Positions 1 to 8,674 of a stretch of 19,981 nt of DNA are shown here, piece after piece. The position numbers and the translations under genes are program-made. Position 1 is the first letter of the stretch. Every line of letters starts with the position of its first letter. The notes under the pieces are model-generated. The model had not been told where the DNA came from. It did no database searches and saw only the letters and a program-made list of their open reading frames with translations. Where the stretch lies: positions 1 through 19,981 of the forward strand of contig DASUGQ010000521.1 in the NCBI GenBank assembly GCA_036273935.1, written 5' to 3'. Source of the DNA: ZC4RG29 sp036273935. GTDB lineage: Bacteria; Bacteroidota; Bacteroidia; Cytophagales; Cyclobacteriaceae.

Positions 1-600
1 GACTACGGGAATTGGCAGGTCGGTATGGTTCAACTGATGAAAGACTACTGGTTAAATATTTGGTGGGGGGACGAAACTGACTCGGTGCATTGTGGTGGAG
101 GGTTCCCTGACGTGATGGTTAGAGATGTAAAGGATGAACGAAGTTCAAGTGCGTGGTTTAATGGAACAGGATCTGGTCCCTTTGCATTTGATGGTGACAA
201 GAAAACGATAAGTATTGTTGATAGTCCTGGTGCATTGTCGGTGCCGTATCATCACTTTAATCAAAAAACCGACGCAAATTTTGGACACTTTAATTTTGGG
301 TGTACTTTCTTTACTTACATCAGCGCATTCAATTATGCTAACCCACAATCACCCGATGCATGGAAACACATTAAAAGTGTTTATTGGCAAACTATGTTGG
401 CTGGGCAATTTGATCAAAGATTACCATCGGATCAACGCTTGAAAGTGACAGATGGTGGCTTGACAGAGATTGGCGAAGTAATGAAAGGCCACCCAAAAAC
501 TTTTCCGCCTCGACTGGATGGGAAAACCGGACACGACATAACATGCCCTATTCTAAAGTGTTGGTCACCGAAGCAAAAATGTCGGCAGATAATAGAATGA
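1..600 (+). CDS. C-terminal part of a probable eCIS-associated (DUF4157-type) protein, 5' end outside window
   Basis: The reading frame is open from base 1 to the TGA at 598-600, so this is the 3' end of a longer gene. The first Met, at base 25, is probably internal: the codons before it continue sensibly (DYGNWQVG). About 199 residues are visible, rich in Trp, Phe and Tyr, with no signal peptide or membrane segment. The pattern 'WQVGMVQ', then an aromatic stretch, then 'VRDVKDE', 'SAWFNG' and 'IVDSPGA' reminds me of a module found at the C-terminus of many DUF4157 (eCIS-core) proteins. This is from memory of the family and was not searched. The last 30 residues hold three Cys (ITC, LKC, QKC). 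The next eCIS-core gene begins 34 bp downstream on the same strand, so co-transcription is likely. No catalytic motif is recognised, and an unrelated secreted or phage-like protein is not excluded. Confidence 0.55.
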   Translation, partial: DYGNWQVGMVQLMKDYWLNIWWGDETDSVHCGGGFPDVMVRDVKDERSSSAWFNGTGSGPFAFDGDKKTISIVDSPGALSVPYHHFNQKTDANFGHFNFGCTFFTYISAFNYANPQSPDAWKHIKSVYWQTMLAGQFDQRLPSDQRLKVTDGGLTEIGEVMKGHPKTFPPRLDGKTGHDITCPILKCWSPKQKCRQIIE

Positions 601-634
601 AGGAGTTGGTTATAGCATTTTCAAAATAATCTGT

Positions 635-2512
635 ATGGAATTAACGACTGAAAAGATTTTTCCGCAAAGAAAAAAGAAAGCCAACAGTCATTTTTTTCCA
701 GGGAGTAAACTTTCAATGCCTTCATTTTTTCAACCCAAGCTTACTATTGGTCCAGTGGATGACCCTTATGAACGTGAAGCGGATACGGTTGCAGAAAAAG
801 TGATGCGGATGAGTGATCGCGATGAAGAGCCTTTGCAGCCAAAGATTTCGCCTTTAAACATTCAGCGCAAATGTGCGCAATGCGAGGAAGAAGAAAAGCA
901 ATTGCAGAAGAAAGATAATGGAAATAGATCTGACAGCAACGTAGCACCATCTATTTTGGATCGTGCGATCAACTCCTCGGGGAGCTCCCTTGATCCTGAC
1001 ACAAAATCATTCATGGAACATAGGTTTGGCTATGATTTCGGTAACGTAAAAATACGTACCGGTAGTGCGGCCGCTAAATCAGCTGAGGCGATAAATGCAC
1101 ACGCCTATACAGTCGGAAACAATATTGTTTTTAACCATGGCAAATATCAACCCTCCATACCTTCAGGAAAACGATTACTGGCGCACGAATTAACGCATGT
1201 TATTCAGCAGAAACATGCAACGCCTTCTCCGCACCATGTTCAACGTAAGAGCATATATGAAGATGTAGCCAACGTAAACCCTAATCCTACTGGAGGAATT
1301 TTTTCAGGCACGGTAGATCGGTACGAGTACAATGATCGCGCGGCTTACAATGCGCGTCTGGCTAATAATCGCACGAACGTTATTCATCATGGCAGAACTA
1401 ATGTCAGGTTTGACAGTAATCGGTGTGTCCTGGAAGTACCTGTTTCAGTTCAGTTTGTGAATCAGTCCGCAGCAACTCAAACAACTTGTGGCGACATAAC
1501 AGGACAACGCGCTGATCCAATAAGTCCAGCATCATCTTCAGCCTTTACTAACGCAATTCCCAAAATCACCAGCACCCTCAATGATAACCTGAATGGATGG
1601 TTTAATGTTCGATTGGGGAATCCGCAGATTGCCGGCTGCAAATCATCCATTATTCCAATCCGGGTGATAGTTACGCAGGTTACTAATAACCCGGATTATA
1701 CCATTATCATCACGGGTAATTCCGGCCGTTCTTATGTTCGCGGAAATAATATGGTGATGTGCGGACCAGATGCATCAGACGAAGACGTCATAACACATGA
1801 AGGCGGTCACTTTGTTTTAGGACACGGTGATGAGTATCACGAAAAAACAGTATCCCGTCCGAAGAGCAGAGAAAGATTAGGCCAATATTCCGTAATGGCG
1901 CAGGATGCGCCAGGACGTTTGCAGGAATTTCTTGAAAGGCATTTCAATTTTGCGAGCGAATTCATGAATAGCGCATTCCCTGGTTGTAAGGCATCATTGA
2001 CTCGTGGTAGCAGAGATCAGGCAGTTGAAGTGAATTTCTACTTGCAGACTGGCGCGTTAATAACACCATCAGGAGGTGGTCTGATGTATTCATTAGGCAC
2101 ACAATTTGGCATTCCATTGACTTCTATGAGAAGACTATCCTTGTTGTTAGGGCCCAATATGAATTTGGTTTTAGGCGACGAGAATTTGAGCAAAGCACTC
2201 ATGTTCGGTGTTCGCGCTGGCCTCGGATATAAAACCGGTATTGGCCATGCGCTAAAGTCAACCTGGGGTTTTAATGCCGGCCTTTACGGAGAATTAGGTG
2301 GGGCGGTAAATTTCGGAGGAAGTGGATCTGAAAGTCTTCTCCGCAATAAGGTTGTGAATCCCTACGTAGAGGGCGGAGCAAACGTAGGGATATCGATCGA
2401 CTCGAGATTCTTTATTGGTGCTGAAGCCGGCCTGGGAAAAATATCCGCGCCTACGTCGACATCCGAAATTGAATACTACCGTTTTGGACTTCACTTTGGG
2501 GTAAGTATATAA
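635..2512 (+). CDS. eCIS-core (DUF4157) protein with second zincin-like motif and beta-rich tail
   Basis: This 625-residue protein is probably a payload or payload-loading factor of an extracellular contractile injection system. Residues 30-58 form the leader FFQPKLTIGP / DDPYEREAD / VAEKVM. A CxxC (C80, C83) sits in an acidic linker. Residues about 107-192 are the DUF4157 core, ending in the zincin signature HELTH (H184, E185, H188). Unusually, a second motif lies at residues 388-401, HEGGHFVLGHGDEY, resembling metallopeptidase sites of the HExxHxxGxGDEY kind but with one extra residue before the Gly. Residues about 475-625 are Gly-rich with alternating hydrophobic residues and end in YRFGLHFGVSI, suggesting a beta-barrel or other beta-sheet tail. 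There is no signal peptide or membrane helix, as expected if release depends on packing into a particle. The DUF4157 call is firm. Protease activity and the barrel are inference. The ATG at 635 gives the complete leader, so that start is preferred. Confidence 0.88.
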   Translation: MELTTEKIFPQRKKKANSHFFPGSKLSMPSFFQPKLTIGPVDDPYEREADTVAEKVMRMSDRDEEPLQPKISPLNIQRKCAQCEEEEKQLQKKDNGNRSDSNVAPSILDRAINSSGSSLDPDTKSFMEHRFGYDFGNVKIRTGSAAAKSAEAINAHAYTVGNNIVFNHGKYQPSIPSGKRLLAHELTHVIQQKHATPSPHHVQRKSIYEDVANVNPNPTGGIFSGTVDRYEYNDRAAYNARLANNRTNVIHHGRTNVRFDSNRCVLEVPVSVQFVNQSAATQTTCGDITGQRADPISPASSSAFTNAIPKITSTLNDNLNGWFNVRLGNPQIAGCKSSIIPIRVIVTQVTNNPDYTIIITGNSGRSYVRGNNMVMCGPDASDEDVITHEGGHFVLGHGDEYHEKTVSRPKSRERLGQYSVMAQDAPGRLQEFLERHFNFASEFMNSAFPGCKASLTRGSRDQAVEVNFYLQTGALITPSGGGLMYSLGTQFGIPLTSMRRLSLLLGPNMNLVLGDENLSKALMFGVRAGLGYKTGIGHALKSTWGFNAGLYGELGGAVNFGGSGSESLLRNKVVNPYVEGGANVGISIDSRFFIGAEAGLGKISAPTSTSEIEYYRFGLHFGVSI

Positions 2513-2646
2513 AATCATATTGTTTATCATCTGAAGAAATTATTAAAAAGTCATTTTCTTAATTGCGTAAGCATGAAAATTAACCATCATCAAAGGTGTT
2601 AAATATAAATTTCTTAGTTCCTGTAATTGGGCAAAGTTGACCATAA

Positions 2647-5600
2647 ATGGCCCTTATGTCACTAAAAAACGATCACATAAAAACCACGAAAGAAAAAGGT
2701 AAGCGTGCAGGCTCATTCTTTCCAGCGAGCAATCATTCGTTTTTCCAACCTAAACTCTCGATCGGCCCAACGGATGACATTTATGAAAGAGAAGCTGATG
2801 CCGTAGCCGAACAAGTTATGCGCAAGCCAGAAAATAAATCTCAACCATTCTTTGCCCCTCAGGCAATTCCCATCAGACCACTTGTTCAGACTAAATGCGC
2901 AGCCTGTGAGGAAGAAGAGCAACTGCAGAGAAAGGAGGATGGGATAGAAGAAGAAACTGCGGTAATGAGACAAGACAGCGACGTTCCGTTGGATGAAAGC
3001 GGCTCAAGTGAAAGACATGTTCAACGGCAGGAAAGCCCTCCTGCTGATACTTCAACTCAGAGTCCACCTGCTCCGGCTACCAGCATTAACTGGTTTGAGA
3101 TGTCGCACCCGTTTCTTTCGCGAGGTGCAGGAAGTCTTTTGTTCGATCCATCTGCCTATGAGTCGATAAGCCAGCAATGGCATTATAACTATAATCTCTT
3201 CAATGTTTTTGGCTTAGGGCCTGAAGGATCGAAAGAGGCAAGCAACTTCTTCACACCCTTCGCCATTGACTCGGCGTTGAAACGCGATTTTCCATTGCCA
3301 TGGGAAATAATGGATCGTGAGTTGAATACCTCTACGATAATGATTAGTCCGACGATCTTCAATTTTGATCTCGGTAATTTGAAGAAGTCGTTCACTATGC
3401 CTTCGCCATTGCGAGGGATTTTTGGATTGCCGGAGAATCCATACAGGATTCAAAGGAAATGTGTAGCGTGTAGGGAGGAAGAAAGTGAGACTTTGCAAAA
3501 GGAAAATGAAGACAGTAGCTCAAAGACAAAGTTGGTAGAAAAGGTGCTTCAGTCACCGGGTATGCCAATACCAGATAGCGCTAGAAGTTTTATGGAAGGA
3601 CGGTTTAGCTACGCATTTAACAACGTAAAAATACATACGGATAATCTGGCTGACCAATCCGCTCATGCCATTAATGCTCTAGCATACACAAGTGGTAATA
3701 ATATTGTATTTAAGAAAGACCAATACTCCCCCGGTACTGATAGGGGGAAGAGATTACTTGCACATGAATTAACGCATGTTATCCAGCAACAAAGTGGTGG
3801 CATCAGCAGAAGGGTACAACGCCAGGTAGAGCCTTCAACCCTCGATGGTTTTACAACACTTCCTGAAAGTATTTATGTACTGGCGAAAGAAGATATTGTT
3901 TTTTATGAATCTCCGTTAACACAAGAATATACCAAGAGTCGCATCATTATTAAAGACGAACGCCTTGAATTGACATGGCAAAAAGGAGAATGGTATTTTG
4001 CCTATGATGAAAGTGGTCAAAAAGGATACGTAAAATCTTCCCAGTTAGTATTTCCGCCAAAGGTGACACGGCCCGCTACTGAAGAATTCATGACCATGAT
4101 TGGTGGAATTCTTTTTGTGCAAGCCAAAGACATGCACCGTGCTTTTCAGATGGTAAGAACTACGAATCTTGTTCCAAATACGGGTGCGATTTTCTGGTAT
4201 TCAAACGGAAAGGTAAATCCTTATCCAGTTGACTTTTACATTACCATACGTGATCCAAATCAGGCTGAGATAGACCGGATGAACAAGGTCGCAGGTTTCT
4301 CTGCTATCACATTGACAGGAGGCAGCACTTCTACGCCAAGTACCACAACTCCAGCAACACCTTTAACACCAGAACAAAAACGCTGGCAAGACGCAGAAAA
4401 AGAACTTGAACCTTATGCAATTCAGGTAATCGAGCAGTCAAGTGTTACGCAGCCAAATAAGATTGTGCTGAGTGTTCCTTACGAAAGCATTAGGGCAATC
4501 AATTTTAAGTTTGAAGAATTCAGGTTAAAAAAAGGATTTGCCTTTAGCACCGATCCTGATTCTGATTTTACTTATTACTATACTGTATTTCAACTTTTAG
4601 TCAAGGCGAAGATTAAGGCCGTCATGACTAATGTTTATTACAAGCCTGCCGATGCAAAACAAGACGTTGGCGGATTGGAATGGCTTGCTAATAGTCAAAC
4701 ATTGGCTATTTCAGAAAATGAAACGTTCTTAAAAACAGAGTTAGATAAAATTATTGCAGAAGAGAGAGATAAGCGCAAGGCAGATATTGAAAAGTTTTAC
4801 GCACCTTATGTTGACGCGTTTAAAAAAGAACAAGCAGATTTTTTAAGTAAAGCAAAAACTAGTATAGAGAAAGAAGAAGGTTGGTACAACAGGGAAGTAG
4901 ATAAGAAGGCGGCTGACGCTGTTTTGGAAAAACGCTGGGAAGCAAGAATGAAGGAAGGTGGTGAAGCCTTTGCGAAATCATCTCTTGCCAAAGAAATTCA
5001 GGCGGCTGTGGAAGCTAGATTCAAATTGGTACAAGATAAAATTCTTCATCCTAATCCCTATGAGGATCCCATCGTCAAAGGTGATAAAGACCTTTTTGAC
5101 AAAGTAAAAAAATACGATGATCAAATTAAATCCCAAATAAAGTATGTAGACTTAAAAAGCACTTTTGAAAGCGCAAGAACTGATCTCTCTGGTTACCTGC
5201 TTTCAAAACATCCTGCTGTACAAACGAAGGTGCTGCACTCCATTCTCATGTATTACTCTGAGAAGTTGCTGTATGCACCTAAAGATGAGCTCACGCCTTA
5301 CGCTATAAAAAAATGGGCAGAGCGAAATAGTGCTGACCTCCAAAAGACAATTGAAAAATTTGCGCCAACGTTCCGGAAGCGAATGGAGGAAGACAACCAA
5401 ACACTGCGACTGTCCTTTCCGGAGTATTCTGTCACCACGCAGGCCTACACTGATCTTAGTTATGAATTGATTTATGCTAAGAAATTCTTTGACAAGATCA
5501 TATCACACCCCGAAGCTGATGAAGGTTTCTGGAGTGGCTTTACGTCAAAGAGCCTGGGTGAAATGCTTCCGTTCATTCATTCGATAATAGGCATTTCTGA

Positions 5601-8600
5601 ATTATATGAACAGATGCGCGTGATGAACAAGAAATTGATGGGTGGCACGATGACGGTTTCAGAAGAATTGTTACTGAAGGCGGTAGGTGGTTTGCAATAT
5701 ATTAACCAGATCAGAAAAAAACCTTTTTGGTATAGGGTAGGCGAGGGCGTGGCCGAAGCCATTCCTTTCATGGCAGAGTTTATCATCACTGCTCCTATTG
5801 GCGGTGAAGGTGCCGTAATCGGTGAAAAAATGGCCGAGGCCACCTTGAGAAAATTCGCAGTGAAATATCTTGAGAAGAAGGCCGTTAAAATAATAATCAA
5901 GGGAGTTGGAGCGTTAACCGGGGCACTGCTACAGACCTTGGCCAATCCCATTGAGATCACCAAAAATATCATGGCGAATAAGATGGCTGTTGTCAGTATG
6001 GAGTTACAACCGGATGGATCTTTTGAAGTCAAAGTTCAACCCAATCCGAATACTGATGCTAAAGCCGTATGGAATGGATTTGTAACCTCATATGTAAATA
6101 TTTTCACGGAAAGGCTGGGAGGAAAAGTGCTTCCATACGTGGCAGGCAAGGCAAGCAGACTGCTTCCCATGGCTGTGCGTGAATCCGTTATTATGGCTTC
6201 TTTAAAGCAGACCGCTAAAACGCTTGAGAAATACGCGGGCTTTCACGGAATATTAGGTGAGTATGAAGAAGAATTATATGGAAATATTCTTGAGGCGTTA
6301 CTCAAAGGAGAGCAGATCAAGTGGAGTTGGGAAGATCAAGCGCAAACTTTCATGGTGGTGGCCATTATGGGCGGGGCTATGCGTGGACTTCAAACAACCT
6401 TTGCCGCATATGAGGTTTTAAGAACCTTCAGGATGAACAATAAAAATATTGTACTTCCCGCGCATGTATACATGATGCTCACCAAGCTAACCAGCCTCGA
6501 TAACCTTGAAACTTTTAAACAGAATCTAAAGAGTCTTAAACTCTCGGCCGATCAAGTTACGCTGGCCATGTATCTGGCAGAGAAAACGCTTAATGTCCAA
6601 CATGAGATAGAAATAGACCTGGAGGAGGAAGCTCGCAAAGTAGTTGCGGATAGTGTACCGAAAACTTTAAAATCATTATTAGATCTTATTGTCAAGCTCT
6701 ATCAAGCCAAGAAGAATTTTTTGTTGACCAGCGAAGCAGAGCGTGCAAATCATTTTGAAAGCCTTTTAATAGAGGGTGGTGATACCCCCACACCTTTGCT
6801 TTTACATAATCTCGGCCATGTGAATACATGGATTGCAGAAACAGAAAGAGCAATTGCCCTTATAGAAGGCATGAGCGTTCTGGATCTTCGCGAAGGGAAA
6901 GCTGCAGAAGGAGCAGTTGAACCAAATCTTGAATTTTGGAGAAATTGGATTGCGGGCACACGTCCCTATCTGAACAGCGCTTTAGCATTGAGTCCAGGAA
7001 GCAAGTTTACGCTAATGGACGATGGTAGAATCAATATCAATGGCAATGTCATTATCTCCACGAAGGTATTGTTCGCGATGCTGCAGATGGATAAGATCAA
7101 TCTGAATCGCTTACTTAAAGCATCATTGGATACCAGACTTACCACTGATGCAGGTACTACAGCACCAACTATTGCCGATGCAGAACTCGATAAATTCAAA
7201 GCACTTCATCCCAACAGTAGAGTATCCGTTGATGAAAGCGGACTAATAAATATCAATCAGGGAATGTCTCTTTCTAAAGCGGTTCTCGAACAGCTTTATT
7301 TAAAGCCAGGTGCAGCAACGACTGCCCCAACAAAAGGAGCCGCAAAACCACCTGCAAGAGAGAAACCTGCCGTAAATAAATTCTTGTTCGACTTTACTTA
7401 TAACACAGGTGCAACGCCTGCTAATTATTTAAAGCTGTCACCAGAAGATATATCGGCTATCGCGACACTTCATCCAACGAGCATATTATCAATTGGTCAA
7501 GACGGAAATGTTAAAGTTAACGATCAAGTTCAGGTCTCACCAACATTTTTAAAAGCATTGCTTCTGCTAAACCCTTCTGACCTTGTAAGATTGTTGAAAG
7601 CAACTTTTGATTTGAATCAGCAAGCTGGTGATCCAACAAAGGTTTCGGATGAATCATGGGCTACGCTAAAAGATTTTTCTTCTTCTGGCGGATATAGACT
7701 CAGGTTTAAATTTCAATTCGAAGCTGAGCTCAATAAGTTTCTTGCCGATACCGGTTTGGTTAATGACGGTCGTTTTAAGACGCTGTGGGATAAAGCATCT
7801 CACGCTGAAAAAATTAGACTTTGGGATTTGTTCAACGAGATTGGCGGCTACACAGGAAAGGGCGTTAGAGCAGCGGATACGTCGCCAGTGTTGCGAATGC
7901 AAGCGTCTGACTTCGCATTGCAATTAGATCCAGACAACCTCTTTTCCTTTGTTGATTTTTATCAATACTATATCGCTAAATTCAAAGCACAATTGGCTGT
8001 AGCGGAAGCAGGTTTTGAGACTGCTTTGACGAAGGCAGAAGCAGACAGGCTAAGTGATGAACAGAAAAAGGATCCTAAGAAGACTAAGCTCACTGATAAA
8101 GAAAAGAAGGAAATCTTTGAGGCAGTCTCAAAGGCCAATCTTGGCAAAACAGTCGAGGGTAAGAAACAAGCAGGGAAAGCAATTTTTGACCAGCTAATTG
8201 GAAATTTGGGTGACCCGAGTGCTGTAGGGAAGGTTAGCACAGACACCTTCATTTCAGTTTCAACTGACTATTTACTTGGAGTTACTGAGGTTTCAGGTAA
8301 GTTGGGCCAGAAGAAAATAACCCCTGGTTTGAATGATTTACAGGCCGCAAAAGCCATTCAGACTATTCCTGATCTTGCATTTAATAGTTTATCAGCAGCG
8401 GTATATCATGTAGAGAAACATCATAGTGAGTTACCGCCTTCTATGCAAAATGCTGCGGATCCAGGTACCGCATATTTTAATGCAGCACGGACAGCGGTTA
8501 AAAGTGCTCAACAAATTTCCGTTAACGTTTCACCTAACGAAGCGGGCGTAAGAAGCATTTCCTTCTTTTTCCATATGACAGAATCTGGCGAGAAATATAT

Positions 8601-8670
8601 TTTGCGTACTATTGTTCGTCTCGATTCTGACGGAAATGTATCAATTGACACCCTGATTATTGTTAAATAA
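2647..8670 (+). CDS. Giant eCIS-core (DUF4157) polymorphic toxin-like protein, 2007 aa
   Basis: Probable eCIS payload. Residues 31-59 repeat the leader of the upstream gene (FFQPKLSIGP, YEREADAVAE). A first CxxC (C84, C87) is followed by about 185 unfamiliar residues, then a second CxxC (C272, C275) and the DUF4157 core at about 297-381 with HELTH (H373, E374, H377). Residues about 410-466 look like a small SH3-type beta domain. A long charged, helical and probably coiled-coil part follows to about residue 1000. Residues about 1039-1107 are hydrophobic and Gly/Ala-rich. Residues about 1195-1250 contain YEEELYGNIL and VVAIMGGAMRG, like helical segments placed before toxin tips in large effector or polyvalent proteins. 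Three diverged repeats lie at about 1444-1495, 1514-1552 and 1599-1655. The last 100 residues (from about 1908, with HVEKHH) are a separate mixed alpha/beta domain that may be a nuclease. The DUF4157 assignment is firm; the toxin role is inferred. ATG at 2656 is an alternative start. Confidence 0.87.
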   Translation: MALMSLKNDHIKTTKEKGKRAGSFFPASNHSFFQPKLSIGPTDDIYEREADAVAEQVMRKPENKSQPFFAPQAIPIRPLVQTKCAACEEEEQLQRKEDGIEEETAVMRQDSDVPLDESGSSERHVQRQESPPADTSTQSPPAPATSINWFEMSHPFLSRGAGSLLFDPSAYESISQQWHYNYNLFNVFGLGPEGSKEASNFFTPFAIDSALKRDFPLPWEIMDRELNTSTIMISPTIFNFDLGNLKKSFTMPSPLRGIFGLPENPYRIQRKCVACREEESETLQKENEDSSSKTKLVEKVLQSPGMPIPDSARSFMEGRFSYAFNNVKIHTDNLADQSAHAINALAYTSGNNIVFKKDQYSPGTDRGKRLLAHELTHVIQQQSGGISRRVQRQVEPSTLDGFTTLPESIYVLAKEDIVFYESPLTQEYTKSRIIIKDERLELTWQKGEWYFAYDESGQKGYVKSSQLVFPPKVTRPATEEFMTMIGGILFVQAKDMHRAFQMVRTTNLVPNTGAIFWYSNGKVNPYPVDFYITIRDPNQAEIDRMNKVAGFSAITLTGGSTSTPSTTTPATPLTPEQKRWQDAEKELEPYAIQVIEQSSVTQPNKIVLSVPYESIRAINFKFEEFRLKKGFAFSTDPDSDFTYYYTVFQLLVKAKIKAVMTNVYYKPADAKQDVGGLEWLANSQTLAISENETFLKTELDKIIAEERDKRKADIEKFYAPYVDAFKKEQADFLSKAKTSIEKEEGWYNREVDKKAADAVLEKRWEARMKEGGEAFAKSSLAKEIQAAVEARFKLVQDKILHPNPYEDPIVKGDKDLFDKVKKYDDQIKSQIKYVDLKSTFESARTDLSGYLLSKHPAVQTKVLHSILMYYSEKLLYAPKDELTPYAIKKWAERNSADLQKTIEKFAPTFRKRMEEDNQTLRLSFPEYSVTTQAYTDLSYELIYAKKFFDKIISHPEADEGFWSGFTSKSLGEMLPFIHSIIGISELYEQMRVMNKKLMGGTMTVSEELLLKAVGGLQYINQIRKKPFWYRVGEGVAEAIPFMAEFIITAPIGGEGAVIGEKMAEATLRKFAVKYLEKKAVKIIIKGVGALTGALLQTLANPIEITKNIMANKMAVVSMELQPDGSFEVKVQPNPNTDAKAVWNGFVTSYVNIFTERLGGKVLPYVAGKASRLLPMAVRESVIMASLKQTAKTLEKYAGFHGILGEYEEELYGNILEALLKGEQIKWSWEDQAQTFMVVAIMGGAMRGLQTTFAAYEVLRTFRMNNKNIVLPAHVYMMLTKLTSLDNLETFKQNLKSLKLSADQVTLAMYLAEKTLNVQHEIEIDLEEEARKVVADSVPKTLKSLLDLIVKLYQAKKNFLLTSEAERANHFESLLIEGGDTPTPLLLHNLGHVNTWIAETERAIALIEGMSVLDLREGKAAEGAVEPNLEFWRNWIAGTRPYLNSALALSPGSKFTLMDDGRININGNVIISTKVLFAMLQMDKINLNRLLKASLDTRLTTDAGTTAPTIADAELDKFKALHPNSRVSVDESGLININQGMSLSKAVLEQLYLKPGAATTAPTKGAAKPPAREKPAVNKFLFDFTYNTGATPANYLKLSPEDISAIATLHPTSILSIGQDGNVKVNDQVQVSPTFLKALLLLNPSDLVRLLKATFDLNQQAGDPTKVSDESWATLKDFSSSGGYRLRFKFQFEAELNKFLADTGLVNDGRFKTLWDKASHAEKIRLWDLFNEIGGYTGKGVRAADTSPVLRMQASDFALQLDPDNLFSFVDFYQYYIAKFKAQLAVAEAGFETALTKAEADRLSDEQKKDPKKTKLTDKEKKEIFEAVSKANLGKTVEGKKQAGKAIFDQLIGNLGDPSAVGKVSTDTFISVSTDYLLGVTEVSGKLGQKKITPGLNDLQAAKAIQTIPDLAFNSLSAAVYHVEKHHSELPPSMQNAADPGTAYFNAARTAVKSAQQISVNVSPNEAGVRSISFFFHMTESGEKYILRTIVRLDSDGNVSIDTLIIVK

Positions 8671-8674
8671 AATT

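Noticed and set aside
2513..2646. Possible terminator or promoter in the 134-bp gap between the two DUF4157 genes
   Set aside because: Only a 6-base A/T-only pairing (AAGAAA with TTTCTT) and an imperfect TAAATTTC box at 2606-2613 with no -33 partner; too weak to call. The gap otherwise shows nothing clear.
5577..6032. Open frame of 151 codons on the - strand, partly hydrophobic
   Set aside because: Antisense to the hydrophobic part of the giant payload; composition mirrors that gene and no start signal or family is seen.
2647..8670. Giant protein as a tape-measure or other particle structural protein
   Set aside because: The DUF4157 head, SH3-like segment and separate C-terminal domain fit a cargo better than a tape measure, though length and helicity alone would allow it.
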